Origin: a bacterium
GTDB lineage: Bacteria; Vulcanimicrobiota; Vulcanimicrobiia; Vulcanimicrobiales; Vulcanimicrobiaceae
Direction of reading: 5' to 3'
Assembly: GCA_021807645.1 (NCBI GenBank)
Contig: JAKBCP010000003.1
Location: 1-15,615 of the forward strand
DNA length: 15,615 bases
Shown: piece by piece, positions 1-6,694 of the stretch
How the letters are laid out: each line of letters opens with the position of its first letter
How positions within the stretch are numbered: position 1 is the stretch's first letter
Position numbers and translations under genes: made by a program
The notes under the pieces: model-generated
Told to the model about the DNA's origin: nothing
The model's database searches: none
The model's input: the letters and a program-made list of their open reading frames with translations, nothing else

Positions 1-516
1 CGTGACGCCCCCTTTGATGAGACCGGCGATTTCGCTGACATCGGCGTAGGAAAGCGGGATAACTTTAATGCCTTCGGCCGAGGTTGGAACCGGTCCGGGC
101 AGATGCGCCTCCTGGTCGCTCCGATATGCGGGGATGTGGACGACGATGCGCGAGCCCACCGTATCGACGCGCGGAATCACGTCGTTTTTGAGCCGGATAT
201 CGACGAGCAGACCGATACCCGCAAACGGCGCGATCTTCGCCGAGAGAATCTCGCCGGCCGGGTCGAAGATACCGGGCAAACGCTTGCCGCGCTCGACGCC
301 GAAGAGCAGAACCTTTACGTCGTTGCGCTTCTCGTGTACGACCTGCGATGAGGGCGCAAAACCGTCGAAATCGAGGATGAGCTGTACGCTGCCGTCGCTT
401 GCCGGGGTCTCGCTATAGGCGACGAGCTCCGTTTGGCGGGCGAGCACCCGATGCGCGGGCACCGCCAGCATGCATAAGAAGAACGAAGCCACAAAGAGCG
501 CTGTCAATCGACGCAT
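1..516 (-). CDS. Secretin, PilQ/GspD type, N-terminal part (cut by window edge)
   Basis: The reverse strand is open from an ATG at 516 to base 1 (172 codons, no stop). Residues 1 to about 28 form a signal peptide (RR followed by a hydrophobic stretch ending near AHRVLA). Residues about 30-135 look like an AMIN domain, the periplasmic cell-wall/targeting module seen in PilQ. Around residue 155 the sequence reads VIPLSYADVSEIAGLI, the typical opening of a secretin N domain (N0/N1). The remaining N domains and the outer-membrane beta-barrel lie outside the window. Secretins form the outer-membrane channel of type IV pili or type II secretion; the AMIN domain favours the pilus type, but this cannot be settled from a fragment. 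A GAGG ribosome binding site lies just upstream of the ATG. The gene lies 68 bases downstream of the quinone reductase gene on the same strand; functional linkage is not implied. Confidence 0.8.
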   Translation of the reverse strand, partial: MRRLTALFVASFFLCMLAVPAHRVLARQTELVAYSETPASDGSVQLILDFDGFAPSSQVVHEKRNDVKVLLFGVERGKRLPGIFDPAGEILSAKIAPFAGIGLLVDIRLKNDVIPRVDTVGSRIVVHIPAYRSDQEAHLPGPVPTSAEGIKVIPLSYADVSEIAGLIKGGVT

Positions 517-584
517 GGGCCTCACTTTGCGATGGGGCGAGGAGGGCCCTGCCGTCGGGCGTGGGCTGGAAGGGAGCGGTCGCC

Positions 585-1511
585 TCAGTCCACGCCGTGG
601 AGCCGTTCGCGCCCGTGTGGGGCATCGAGATCTAAGAGCGGCCCGATAGGAACGATGCGCGTCGGGTTAATATCGTCGTGCGTCATATAGTAGTGACGTT
701 TGATATGGTCGAAGTTCACAGTCTCCGCGATTCCCGGAATTTGATAGAGATCGCGGAGATATCCCGAAAGATGCCGATAGTCGGAAATTCGCCGAAGATT
801 GCACTTAAAATGTCCGACGTAGACCGCGTCGAAGCGAACGAGCGTAACGAAGAGACGCCAGTCGGTTTCTACCGGCCGATCGCCGAAAAGATACCGGCGC
901 GTTGCGAGACGGTCGTCAAGGCGATCGAGCATAGCAAAGAGCGCGTAGGCCGCTTCTTCGTAGGCAGTCTGCGAGGTAGCAAAGCCGGCCTTGTAAACGC
1001 CGTCGTTCACCGCGATGAAAATTTCCTCATTTAAGGCGTCGATCTCACGGCGCAGCTTCGCGGGATAGAGATCGAGCGAGGCTTCGCCGATGGAATCGAA
1101 CTCTGTCTCAAACATGCGCATGATATCGTCGTCGGAGTTGCTGACGATGCGTTCGGTCTGCGTATCCCACAGCACCGGAACGGTCACCCGCCCGCGATAA
1201 TCCGGGTCGGTCGCGCGATAAAGCTCGCTGAGGAACCGTTCGCCGAAGCGCCATCCGCGAACGTCGCGAATCGGGTCGACGACCGTCATCGGAATCGCCC
1301 GCTCGAGTTTCTTGAGCTTCCGCGTCACGATCGTGCGATGTGCCCACGGGCACGCGTACGACACGTAGAGATGATAGCGATCGGAGACGGCCGGGTAGCG
1401 CGAGCTGCCGTCCGCGCGGACCCATTCGCGAAAGGCATCTTGTTGGCGTACGAAACGGCCGTCCTCGCTCTGTTCGTCGGGGAATTGGGCCTGAGCGCGA
1501 GTGGTATCCAT
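585..1511 (-). CDS. Glutathionyl-hydroquinone reductase (Xi-class GST, YqjG/ECM4 family)
   Basis: The product is 308 aa, close to the usual length of this family (E. coli YqjG is about 328). Enzymes of this family reduce glutathionyl-hydroquinones to hydroquinones with glutathione in the cytoplasm. The catalytic segment is YVSYACPWAHRT, with the nucleophile at Cys54 in the family's CPWAH context. It is followed by the N-terminal thioredoxin-fold residues VDPIRDVRGWRF and a helical C-terminal domain that includes WRLFVTLVRFDAVYVGHFKCN. The C-terminus INPTRIVPIGP is typical. I chose the ATG at 1511 because GAAGG precedes it at a suitable distance and the protein then begins like its relatives. 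The frame stays open upstream to 1697, but that stretch runs antisense through the protease start and promoter region and has no family similarity. Divergent from the protease gene at 1628. Confidence 0.92.
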   Translation of the reverse strand: MDTTRAQAQFPDEQSEDGRFVRQQDAFREWVRADGSSRYPAVSDRYHLYVSYACPWAHRTIVTRKLKKLERAIPMTVVDPIRDVRGWRFGERFLSELYRATDPDYRGRVTVPVLWDTQTERIVSNSDDDIMRMFETEFDSIGEASLDLYPAKLRREIDALNEEIFIAVNDGVYKAGFATSQTAYEEAAYALFAMLDRLDDRLATRRYLFGDRPVETDWRLFVTLVRFDAVYVGHFKCNLRRISDYRHLSGYLRDLYQIPGIAETVNFDHIKRHYYMTHDDINPTRIVPIGPLLDLDAPHGRERLHGVD

Positions 1512-1601
1512 GACGCCTTCAATCGTTTCGGGGGTGGAGAAGGTTGCTCGAAGGTCGCCGATTCCCAGAACCTTCCCAAAATCGATTATCGTCCGCGATA
1601 C

Positions 1602-1613
1602 GGTAGCGCTACC
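1602..1613. promoter_or_regulatory. 12-bp perfect palindrome next to the protease ribosome binding site
   Basis: GGTAGCGCTACC is a perfect inverted repeat with no spacer. It lies in the 116-base divergent gap between the quinone reductase and protease genes and directly abuts the protease Shine-Dalgarno AAGGGGA (1614-1620). It could be a dimeric operator or a small hairpin affecting translation. No convincing -10/-35 pair was found nearby. Confidence 0.4.
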
Positions 1614-1627
1614 AAGGGGATAAACAG

Positions 1628-3154
1628 ATGCGCTACCTACTCTCGCTCGTTCTCGGGCTCGCGCTCCTCGGTGCGGGCACGCCCGCGCCGTCGGCACCGT
1701 CCGACCTCTCCAGTATCGTCGCTACGGCAAAGCCTGCGGTCGTATTTATCGTTGCACTCGGGCCATCGGGAACGCAGTCCGGCTCGGGCTTCGTCATCGC
1801 CTCGAGCGCTTCGGAGACAACGGTCGTTACGGCCAACCACGTTGTCGAAGGTGAAACGCAAGTCGATGTTATTTTCGACAGCAACGAGCGCGAGCGCTAC
1901 ACCGCGCGCATCATCAAACGCGATCACCTGCGCGACGTCGCCGTGCTGAGCGTCAATATCGGCAACCGCCCGATACTAAAGCTCGCTCCGATCGAGAGCA
2001 TTCGCGAAGGAATGAATATCGCGCTTATCGGCTATCCGATGGCGACGATCGCTTTCAAAAAAATCAACGGTGACGCCCTCCGGCCGTCGATTCACGGCGG
2101 TATCGTCAGTGCGATCCGCCTCAATGGGGAGCTCGTACAGTTCGACGCCGCAACCTACCACGGGGATAGCGGCGCGCCGATTCTCGATGCCCGTACCGGC
2201 AACGTCATCGCCATCGTTCACGGGGCCGAACTCGACCCGAGCTATGTCGCGCGGGGTCTCGAACAAGCGCTTCCGGGAAGCGCCTTCGGCCCAAGTTCGG
2301 CGACGATCGCGGCGGTCTTCAACGGAGCGTCGACTGCCGCAGCAACGGCGGCGGCGGGAACTCCGGCTAGAAGTTCGAGTGCGTATCGCCTCGGCTACTT
2401 TCTGGCTCCCTCGGGCAATGCGACCGGCTTGGCAAAGGATATCGACGATGCATTCCGTTCGAAGGTCGTCGATCGCATTCCAAGTGTTTTCACCGAGCAT
2501 AACGAGATCTATCTCATTCCGATAAAGTTGACCAAGCGTGAATTCCAGTCGGTCAGCGCGCTCTCGGGAAAATGCGAAGATGACAACGTCGATGGGGTCA
2601 TCATGCCGACCTATACCTGGAGCTATAGTTCGCAAGCGGCGCGCGTTGGGGTCGCGCTCGACATCGCCGATTGTCACGGCTTTACGTACTTTAGCGAAAA
2701 GAAGGAGAAAACCGAGAACCCCGCCTTCGCCCATCGCACGCCCGCCGAGGAGATGGTGGATATGGGGAACGACCTCGTCGATCGATTGCTTGCCGATTTC
2801 TCTACCTATCGCGAGCAGCACCTCGGTGCATGGAAAAGCCTGACGAGCGTCGGGCTCGCGATAGATCCGGCGACGCCCGGGCGCTATGCGATGATGTTCT
2901 TTCGAAAGGTTCCCGATGGAATTCGCGTCGTCGACGTCGTTCCCAACGGGCCAGCCGAACGTGCAGGTTTACGCGTCGACGATATCATCGCAAGCGTCGA
3001 CGGAAAGCCGGCCGCTTCGATGAGCACCGATGATTTTGCGAAGCTCCTCGACAATCCGTCGGTGACGTTCACCGTCCTTCGGCCCGGCGGGCCCGTCAGC
3101 ATCGTGCTGCACACGCTTTCCTACAACGAACTATTGCAGTCGCTCGCGCACTAA
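1628..3154 (+). CDS. Exported trypsin-like serine protease with C-terminal PDZ domain (HtrA/Deg-like)
   Basis: A 508-aa protein with a signal peptide at residues 1-22. The trypsin-like domain spans about 27-235 with the complete triad: His71 in TANHVVEG, Asp103 in RDVAVLSV, and Ser181 in GDSGAPIL. Residues about 250-395 form a middle region without a family I recognise; it contains two cysteines (316, 349) and an alanine/threonine-rich linker at 234-250. A PDZ domain follows at about 415-495 (FFRKVPDGIRVVDVVPNGPA, then AGLRVDDIIASVDGK). HtrA/Deg proteases degrade or refold damaged proteins in the periplasm, and PDZ domains bind C-termini and regulate activity. Canonical DegP/DegS proteins lack such a long middle segment, so the substrate role may differ. 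The ATG at 1628 follows AAGGGGA with a 7-base gap. Convergent with the DUF2249 gene, 8 bases away. Confidence 0.88.
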   Translation: MRYLLSLVLGLALLGAGTPAPSAPSDLSSIVATAKPAVVFIVALGPSGTQSGSGFVIASSASETTVVTANHVVEGETQVDVIFDSNERERYTARIIKRDHLRDVAVLSVNIGNRPILKLAPIESIREGMNIALIGYPMATIAFKKINGDALRPSIHGGIVSAIRLNGELVQFDAATYHGDSGAPILDARTGNVIAIVHGAELDPSYVARGLEQALPGSAFGPSSATIAAVFNGASTAAATAAAGTPARSSSAYRLGYFLAPSGNATGLAKDIDDAFRSKVVDRIPSVFTEHNEIYLIPIKLTKREFQSVSALSGKCEDDNVDGVIMPTYTWSYSSQAARVGVALDIADCHGFTYFSEKKEKTENPAFAHRTPAEEMVDMGNDLVDRLLADFSTYREQHLGAWKSLTSVGLAIDPATPGRYAMMFFRKVPDGIRVVDVVPNGPAERAGLRVDDIIASVDGKPAASMSTDDFAKLLDNPSVTFTVLRPGGPVSIVLHTLSYNELLQSLAH

Positions 3155-3172
3155 CGTAAACCCTACGTGCGC
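3146..3172. terminator. Weak stem-loop between convergent genes
   Basis: GCGC and ACGT blocks on each side can pair around AAACCCT, with a four-base bulge on the left arm. The structure overlaps both stop codons (TAA 3152-3154 and the reverse TAG 3163-3165). It could act as a bidirectional terminator, but there is no T-run on either strand. Confidence 0.2.
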
Positions 3173-3393
3173 CGAACGAGCACCCGCCATATCTCCGGGC
3201 CGCTTTCGAGGTATTCGAAAACGTAAAGCCCGGGGTGGTCGTGTTCGAGTTCGAAACGTAATGGGCGTGGATCGTGGTCGTTGAGAAGCGTCAGGGTTTC
3301 GCCCGGCGCTAGATCGTTCAGACGAGCGTGAATCGTCGGATGCTTGCGAGCGGGCGCGATGCTTCGCACGTCGAGTTCGGCTGCTTCGTTCAT
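3163..3393 (-). CDS. DUF2249 domain protein (copy 1)
   Basis: A 76-aa cytoplasmic protein made of a single DUF2249 domain. It starts with LDVRSIAPARKHPTIHARLN, has the central NDHDPRPL segment, and ends in EIWRVLVRR. The domain has a TusA-like fold; its biochemical role is not established, but it often occurs near hemerythrin, nitric-oxide and respiratory genes. The start at 3393 is fixed by AGGAGA exactly 7 bases upstream. An in-frame ATG at 3447 has no such site and would add residues outside the domain. It is the last gene of the reverse-strand cluster but is separated from the DUF59 gene by 136 bases, so it probably has its own promoter. A TTGACCTGGGTT element lies upstream (3473-3488). 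Confidence 0.82.
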   Translation of the reverse strand: MNEAAELDVRSIAPARKHPTIHARLNDLAPGETLTLLNDHDPRPLRFELEHDHPGLYVFEYLESGPEIWRVLVRRT

Positions 3394-3472
3394 AAATGCG
3401 TCTCCTAGAACTGCACGGAAGCGTGCGGCGTTTGCAATGCTTATCACTGTACGGTATAGAAATGGAACGATT

Positions 3473-3493
3473 CATGAACCCAGGTCAATGACC
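3473..3493 (-). promoter_or_regulatory. Candidate regulator site upstream of DUF2249 copy 1
   Basis: Read on the reverse strand, 3488-3473 is TTGACCTGGGTTCATG. It matches 12 of 16 bases of the element upstream of DUF2249 copy 3 (5531-5546). It overlaps an 11-bp inverted repeat, GGTCAnTGACC (3483-3493). A weak -10-like TACAGT lies at 3451-3446 on the reverse strand, which would put the element near -42. A CRP/FNR-family activator is a reasonable guess, but the right half does not match the classical palindrome. Confidence 0.35.
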
Positions 3494-3529
3494 GCAAAAA
3501 CCCAGGGAGAAAGTAAATACGGCGACCGT

Positions 3530-3835
3530 TCATCTCCCTAAAATAAAGCGTGCTTGCGGTTTCAATCGTTCCGGCGTCCATTCCGGCGAGAACGTAACGG
3601 TAACGTGCAGATCCCGTACTCCAGGGACGGCGCGTACCGTTTGCTCGACGTCGGCAGCAATCGTCTCGTGCATCGGGCAGCCCGGCGTCGTCATCGTCAT
3701 GAGGATCGATACCACGCCGTTTTCTAATGCCTCAATTTCGTAGATAAGGCCCAAGGAGACGATATCGATGCCGAGTTCGGGGTCGAGGACGCTTCCGAGC
3801 GCCGCCTCGACGCTCTCGCGAAGCGAGGTATTCAT
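3530..3835 (-). CDS. DUF59/MIP18 family protein (metal-sulfur cluster assembly type)
   Basis: A 101-aa protein spanning the MIP18/DUF59 domain. The N-terminal helix is followed by LDPELGIDIVSLGLIYEI (conserved DPE and D24) and the cysteine motif MTTPGCPMHETI with Cys53. Family members include SufT, PaaD and the eukaryotic CIA2 proteins, which help mature Fe-S proteins; the Cys and Asp match that group. Translation is strongly signalled by GGAGGTGA with a 7-base gap. The ATG overlaps the TGA of the upstream DUF2249 gene by 4 bases, so the two are translationally coupled. In this setting it may service an Fe-S target linked to the cluster, but no Fe-S protein is encoded here, so the client is unknown. 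Confidence 0.88.
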   Translation of the reverse strand: MNTSLRESVEAALGSVLDPELGIDIVSLGLIYEIEALENGVVSILMTMTTPGCPMHETIAADVEQTVRAVPGVRDLHVTVTFSPEWTPERLKPQARFILGR

Positions 3836-4062
3836 TGACGCGTCACCTCCAAGACATAGCCGCCGCTCCCATCGGGGTCGCAGGTATAGCGATAGCCGCG
3901 GTCGTGAAGCTCGGCAAAGAGAAAAATAGGCTCGCGATCCATTTGCGCTATCAGTACGCCGTCCGTATCGAGGGTTTCGAGCGCGCCAAGGATGCGCATC
4001 ATCGGCTCGGGTGGGGAGAGCCCTCGGTTATCGAGTCGCACGATGGTCGATTTCGGTTCCAC
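3832..4062 (-). CDS. DUF2249 domain protein (copy 2)
   Basis: A 76-aa single-domain protein. LDNRGLSPPEPMMRILGALETL is the start of a DUF2249/TusA-like fold, MDREPIFLFAELHDRGY matches the central E/DP-x-(P/F)-L region, and GGYVLEVTR is the final strand. The initiation codon is GTG, preceded by GGAGGAA with a 4-base gap. It overlaps the end of the membrane protein gene by 35 bases and the DUF59 gene by 4 bases, an arrangement typical of one transcript. The PPEPMMRIL sequence resembles TusA-type sulfur-carrier folds, but the cysteine essential in TusA is absent (an Asn-Arg-Gly lies there), so sulfur transfer is unlikely. Confidence 0.82.
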   Translation of the reverse strand: MEPKSTIVRLDNRGLSPPEPMMRILGALETLDTDGVLIAQMDREPIFLFAELHDRGYRYTCDPDGSGGYVLEVTRQ

Positions 4063-5293
4063 GGCCTTCCTCCGAAGCGAAGAGATAAAGCGCGGCGAGC
4101 CGCGCGATCGAGACGACCGCGGTCATTCCGCCCAGCGCATAGAGATCGTAGCCGATTTGCGCGATCTGCGGGGCGAACGGCATAAATGCAGCGGTTGCGA
4201 GCGCACCCGCCGTCAGGAGCGCGAGCGCACCGTACGCCATCGGGAGATCGACGGCACTCCCCAGAGCGGGCAAACGTGCGGCGGGCATTCGCGCTTTTGC
4301 ACCCTGCCAGGTAAGAAAGCCGACGACTTTGTACGCGTATCCGAGGATCGTTATCGATAGCCAGCCGAGCAGCGCCAGCGCGATCACCGAGGGAAAAAGT
4401 TCCGTAATCCAGGTAGCGGCGAACGCCGTCAGCGCCGCACCGGCGGCGAACGTCCATGCGACGCGACCGTACTGTAAGCTCACATCGAGGCGAGCGCGCA
4501 AACGCGAGGCGATCGTTGTGAGGTGCTGTGCGCCCAGCGTTATCAGCGCGACGACGACCGATGCAAGGCCGAGGCGCGCGCCGATCGTCGATCCGGTAAG
4601 CGAGGCCGCTGCAACGATGACGCCGAGTACGGCGGTCCACGCAGGTGCCCAATGCCCGTATTTCTCCGCGTGTGCGATAGCGAACATCGGCACGAACCGA
4701 TACGAAATCGTAATAACGAGAATACCGGCGAAGCCGCCGATCGCGAGCATCGCGTGAATCGGAGCGATCGAAAGCGCCAAAGAAACCTCGGCGAAGCCGG
4801 CGAGTTGGCCGGCCATCCCCGCGCCGATACCCACGGCCGTCAAAAATGCCGCGAGCGCGACGGCGAGTAGCATGCGCGTGCGGCGCTCGCTTTCTCCGCG
4901 AGCGAGACGAAACAAGCTCCAAACTACCCAAACGATTGCGCTGGTTGCAAGAACCACTGCTGCCGGCGCGAAGGTCGGCGCGCCATAAAAGCCTGCGATC
5001 AGAAGAGAAAAACCGAAGGCGAAGGCGAGGGCGAGCGCTGATATGCTTCCCGCACGCGCGTTCGGTGCGTGCGTCAGAACCGGGAGCAGTTGGTTGAGCG
5101 CACCGACTGCGGTAAGAACGATAAAGGCGGCAAATGCATGCAATGCCCCGAGCGTCGGACCGGTGGTGACGAGCAGGGTGCAGCCCGCAAGATAGAACGC
5201 GAGCGCGAGGGCGATGGCAAATTCACTGCCGCGCGGATCGTTCCGAAGCGACGCGTCACCGATCACGGCGTTCGCGTAAAGAGAATCCGCCAT
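4028..5293 (-). CDS. 12-TM membrane protein, heme-copper oxidase subunit I/NnrS-like
   Basis: A 421-aa polytopic protein. Hydrophobic segments lie near residues 24-44, 49-73, 83-103, 109-130, 141-162, 172-198, 217-235, 241-257, 279-297, 302-323, 353-373 and 385-405. It shows motifs of membrane proteins distantly related to cbb3/NorB-type oxidase subunit I and NnrS: GALHAFAAF with His52 in TM2 followed by GALNQLLPVL, APIHAMLAIGGFAG with His180 then SYRFVPMF in TM6, and LGYAYKVVGFLTW in TM10. Additional histidines are 208 and 257. The full set of metal-ligand histidines of a real oxidase (His-His pair plus Tyr-linked His) is not evident, so a terminal oxidase is unlikely. A heme-binding or NO-related role is possible. 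It overlaps DUF2249 copies on both sides (31 and 35 bases). The ATG at 5293 has only a weak upstream GAGG. Confidence 0.7.
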   Translation of the reverse strand: MADSLYANAVIGDASLRNDPRGSEFAIALALAFYLAGCTLLVTTGPTLGALHAFAAFIVLTAVGALNQLLPVLTHAPNARAGSISALALAFAFGFSLLIAGFYGAPTFAPAAVVLATSAIVWVVWSLFRLARGESERRTRMLLAVALAAFLTAVGIGAGMAGQLAGFAEVSLALSIAPIHAMLAIGGFAGILVITISYRFVPMFAIAHAEKYGHWAPAWTAVLGVIVAAASLTGSTIGARLGLASVVVALITLGAQHLTTIASRLRARLDVSLQYGRVAWTFAAGAALTAFAATWITELFPSVIALALLGWLSITILGYAYKVVGFLTWQGAKARMPAARLPALGSAVDLPMAYGALALLTAGALATAAFMPFAPQIAQIGYDLYALGGMTAVVSIARLAALYLFASEEGRGTEIDHRATR

Positions 5294-5496
5294 TCATCGG
5301 GAGCAACCTCATCGGCGGAATAGGTGAAGCCCATCCGTTTCATCACTCCGAAGAGCGGAATCGGTTCGAAAGAGTTCACCAACAGGAAAGCGTCGTCGGG
5401 GCCGAGGGAGCCGACGGCGTCCATGATTGCCTGGAACGGCTCCTCCCCGCGCTCGTGGAAAGGGCGGACATCGAGTTGGACCGTGCGCATCGCCAT
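5263..5496 (-). CDS. DUF2249 domain protein (copy 3)
   Basis: A 77-aa single DUF2249 domain: VQLDVRPFHERGEEPFQAIM at the start, then LVNSFEPIPLFGVMKRMGF (the central region carrying FEPIPL where copy 1 has HDPRPL), and EWRILFTR as the last strand. It is the first gene of the overlapping block with the membrane protein, DUF2249 copy 2 and DUF59. No Shine-Dalgarno precedes the ATG at 5496. Instead a -10-like TAGAAT lies exactly 7 to 12 bases upstream, so translation may be leaderless. The next in-frame ATG at 5490 is an alternative. The function of the domain is not known. Sequence divergence from copies 1 and 2 indicates old paralogues, not a recent duplication. Confidence 0.82.
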   Translation of the reverse strand: MAMRTVQLDVRPFHERGEEPFQAIMDAVGSLGPDDAFLLVNSFEPIPLFGVMKRMGFTYSADEVAPDEWRILFTRTP

Positions 5497-5502
5497 GCAA
5501 TG

Positions 5503-5546
5503 ATTCTATCGCTTCGGCCTCCCTACGGGATTGACCGGGGTTATAG
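5503..5546 (-). promoter_or_regulatory. Promoter with activator-type element for the DUF2249 operon
   Basis: A -10-like TAGAAT (5508-5503, reverse strand) would place the transcription start on the A of the ATG at 5496. The element TTGACCGGGGTTATAG (5531-5546, forward strand) resembles the one upstream of DUF2249 copy 1. If read as a 14-bp FNR-like box (5531-5544), its centre is 41.5 bases from that start, the class II activator position. There is no good -35, which suits an activated promoter. The spacing is seen directly; the regulator is inferred. Confidence 0.4.
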
Positions 5547-5584
5547 ACAGCGCATATGTCCGGACGAATCCGCCCGCTGGGCTC

Positions 5585-6574
5585 TTATATGAAGCTTGGG
5601 GTCCCGCGGTAGCACCCGAGCGTATACGGGAAATCGTACGTCGAGACATAGTGATACATGTCGACGATCTTGCCGTCCCACTCCACGGGGCTCGTCGTCC
5701 CGTGACATTCATCGAGATCGGCACTCGTGAGGATTTTCCCGTCGTACCAGGGGCCGTATATTCCGAAGCCGTCGGCGGCATATCCCAGAAGCGAAGAATT
5801 TTGCGTCGGGGAACCGGCATCGGGAACGCAGGTTTGCAGAAAGCCGTGTACGTGATAGGTTCCGGTGCTATCGGGGTGCCCATGACATCCGTCCTGAACC
5901 TCTCGCGCCACGGCGTCATACCCCGCGGCGTCGAAACCGTCAAAGACCGCGACGCCGGTTACCGTTATGCCGATCGGTCCCCCGGTAAGACAGGTCGGCG
6001 TCGAGGCGAGCGTGGGATTCGCCGGAACGCTAAAGTAGAAATGCTGCGCGGTAATGGTATTGGGATTTCGGTCGTATTGATAAGCCGGGTCGCTCGGCGA
6101 GATAGGGAATGTGCCGGTCGTCCACGGGCTTTCGGGAAGGCCGTTGCTCGAAATGGTTCTTATCGTTCCGCTCACGCTTTCGGAGAATGAGCCTGCGAAT
6201 GAGTGGCTTCCTTGCACGATATCCTTCGTCTCGGCATCCCAGGTTCCGTTGCTCGTATTCAGCCAGGGTGCCGACGCGACGGCGGGGCTACCGCTCGGCG
6301 TATTGCACGTAAAAATATAGCCTTGCTGTGGAGACGTCGAAAATTTGCGGTCGCCCAGCGGGAGCGCCGCGCAGTTGAGTGGGCCGGAGGATGTCATAGC
6401 GCTGGGGCATGTATAGGACGCGCTTGCCCCGCTTGCACCCGAGCTCGGCGAGGCCGTTGGGATGACGCTCGCACTAGCGACACCGCCGGCAGCGCCTCCC
6501 GATGCGCATCCGCACCACGCAAGAAGTAAAGATAGGGAGACGCCGGCCCCCAAGAGCCTCCGAACGTTCATCAT
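5585..6574 (-). CDS. YHYH-domain exported protein, probable lipoprotein
   Basis: A 329-aa protein. Residues 1-20 form a signal peptide with cysteines at 21 and 23. The lipobox would be LAWC with Trp at -1, which is unusual, so lipidation is probable but not certain. A low-complexity Ser/Ala/Gly tether covers 24-53. The YHYH domain occupies about 70-325 and includes QHFYFSVP, GITVTGVAVFDGFDAAGYDA, DGCHGHPDSTGTYHVHG (230-244), LLGYAADGFGIYGPW and DECHGTT (289-294), ending with MYHYVSTYDFPYTLGCYRG. The function of YHYH proteins is not established; the clustered His and Cys suggest metal binding. GAGAGGA lies just upstream of the tandem ATGs (6574 and 6571). It is divergent from the histidine kinase gene, so the two-component system could regulate it. 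It lies 88 bases before the DUF2249 operon on the same strand. Confidence 0.85.
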   Translation of the reverse strand: MMNVRRLLGAGVSLSLLLAWCGCASGGAAGGVASASVIPTASPSSGASGASASYTCPSAMTSSGPLNCAALPLGDRKFSTSPQQGYIFTCNTPSGSPAVASAPWLNTSNGTWDAETKDIVQGSHSFAGSFSESVSGTIRTISSNGLPESPWTTGTFPISPSDPAYQYDRNPNTITAQHFYFSVPANPTLASTPTCLTGGPIGITVTGVAVFDGFDAAGYDAVAREVQDGCHGHPDSTGTYHVHGFLQTCVPDAGSPTQNSSLLGYAADGFGIYGPWYDGKILTSADLDECHGTTSPVEWDGKIVDMYHYVSTYDFPYTLGCYRGTPSFI

Positions 6575-6642
6575 GTATTCCTCTCATCGCTCGTCGATTG
6601 GTGTGTGAGGATTGCAGCCTAGCGAAGCGGGACACACGAGCG

Positions 6643-6660
6643 CCTGTGACGATCCACAGG
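6643..6660. promoter_or_regulatory. Inverted repeat between YHYH gene and histidine kinase
   Basis: CCTGTG, six bases, CACAGG: a perfect 6+6 inverted repeat in the 120-base divergent gap, 34 bases before the kinase start. It is a plausible dimeric operator. The half-site spacing does not fit the E. coli CRP site (TGTGA-N6-TCACA). Confidence 0.35.
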
Positions 6661-6694
6661 TTGCCGTAAGAATCGGCGGCGAAGATCGAACGCG

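Noticed and set aside
1512..1697. In-frame upstream extension of the quinone reductase to 370 aa
   Set aside because: The extra 62 residues are Arg/Ala-rich, lack family similarity and run antisense through the promoter and signal peptide region of the protease. A good ribosome binding site precedes 1511.
1976..2821. 281-codon reverse-strand open frame inside the protease gene
   Set aside because: It is the antisense shadow of a well-supported protease, is low in hydrophobic patterning and Arg-rich, and has no recognisable domain.
3832..4062. TusA sulfur carrier for DUF2249 copy 2
   Set aside because: The PPEPMMRIL segment resembles TusA, but the conserved Cys-Pro active site is missing; DUF2249 fits better.
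3999..4931. 310-codon reverse-strand frame overlapping the membrane protein
   Set aside because: It is an out-of-frame reading of the 12-TM gene, extremely rich in Arg and without any domain; the membrane protein frame is clearly the real one.
4028..5293. Functional terminal oxidase or NO reductase catalytic subunit
   Set aside because: Histidines are present in TM2 and TM6, but the complete ligand set for two hemes and copper is not visible, and no partner subunit genes are near.
6601..6637. GTGTGT / ACACAC inverted repeat upstream of the YHYH gene
   Set aside because: The 25-base spacing and low complexity make this easily a chance match; the tighter CCTGTG repeat nearby is more convincing.
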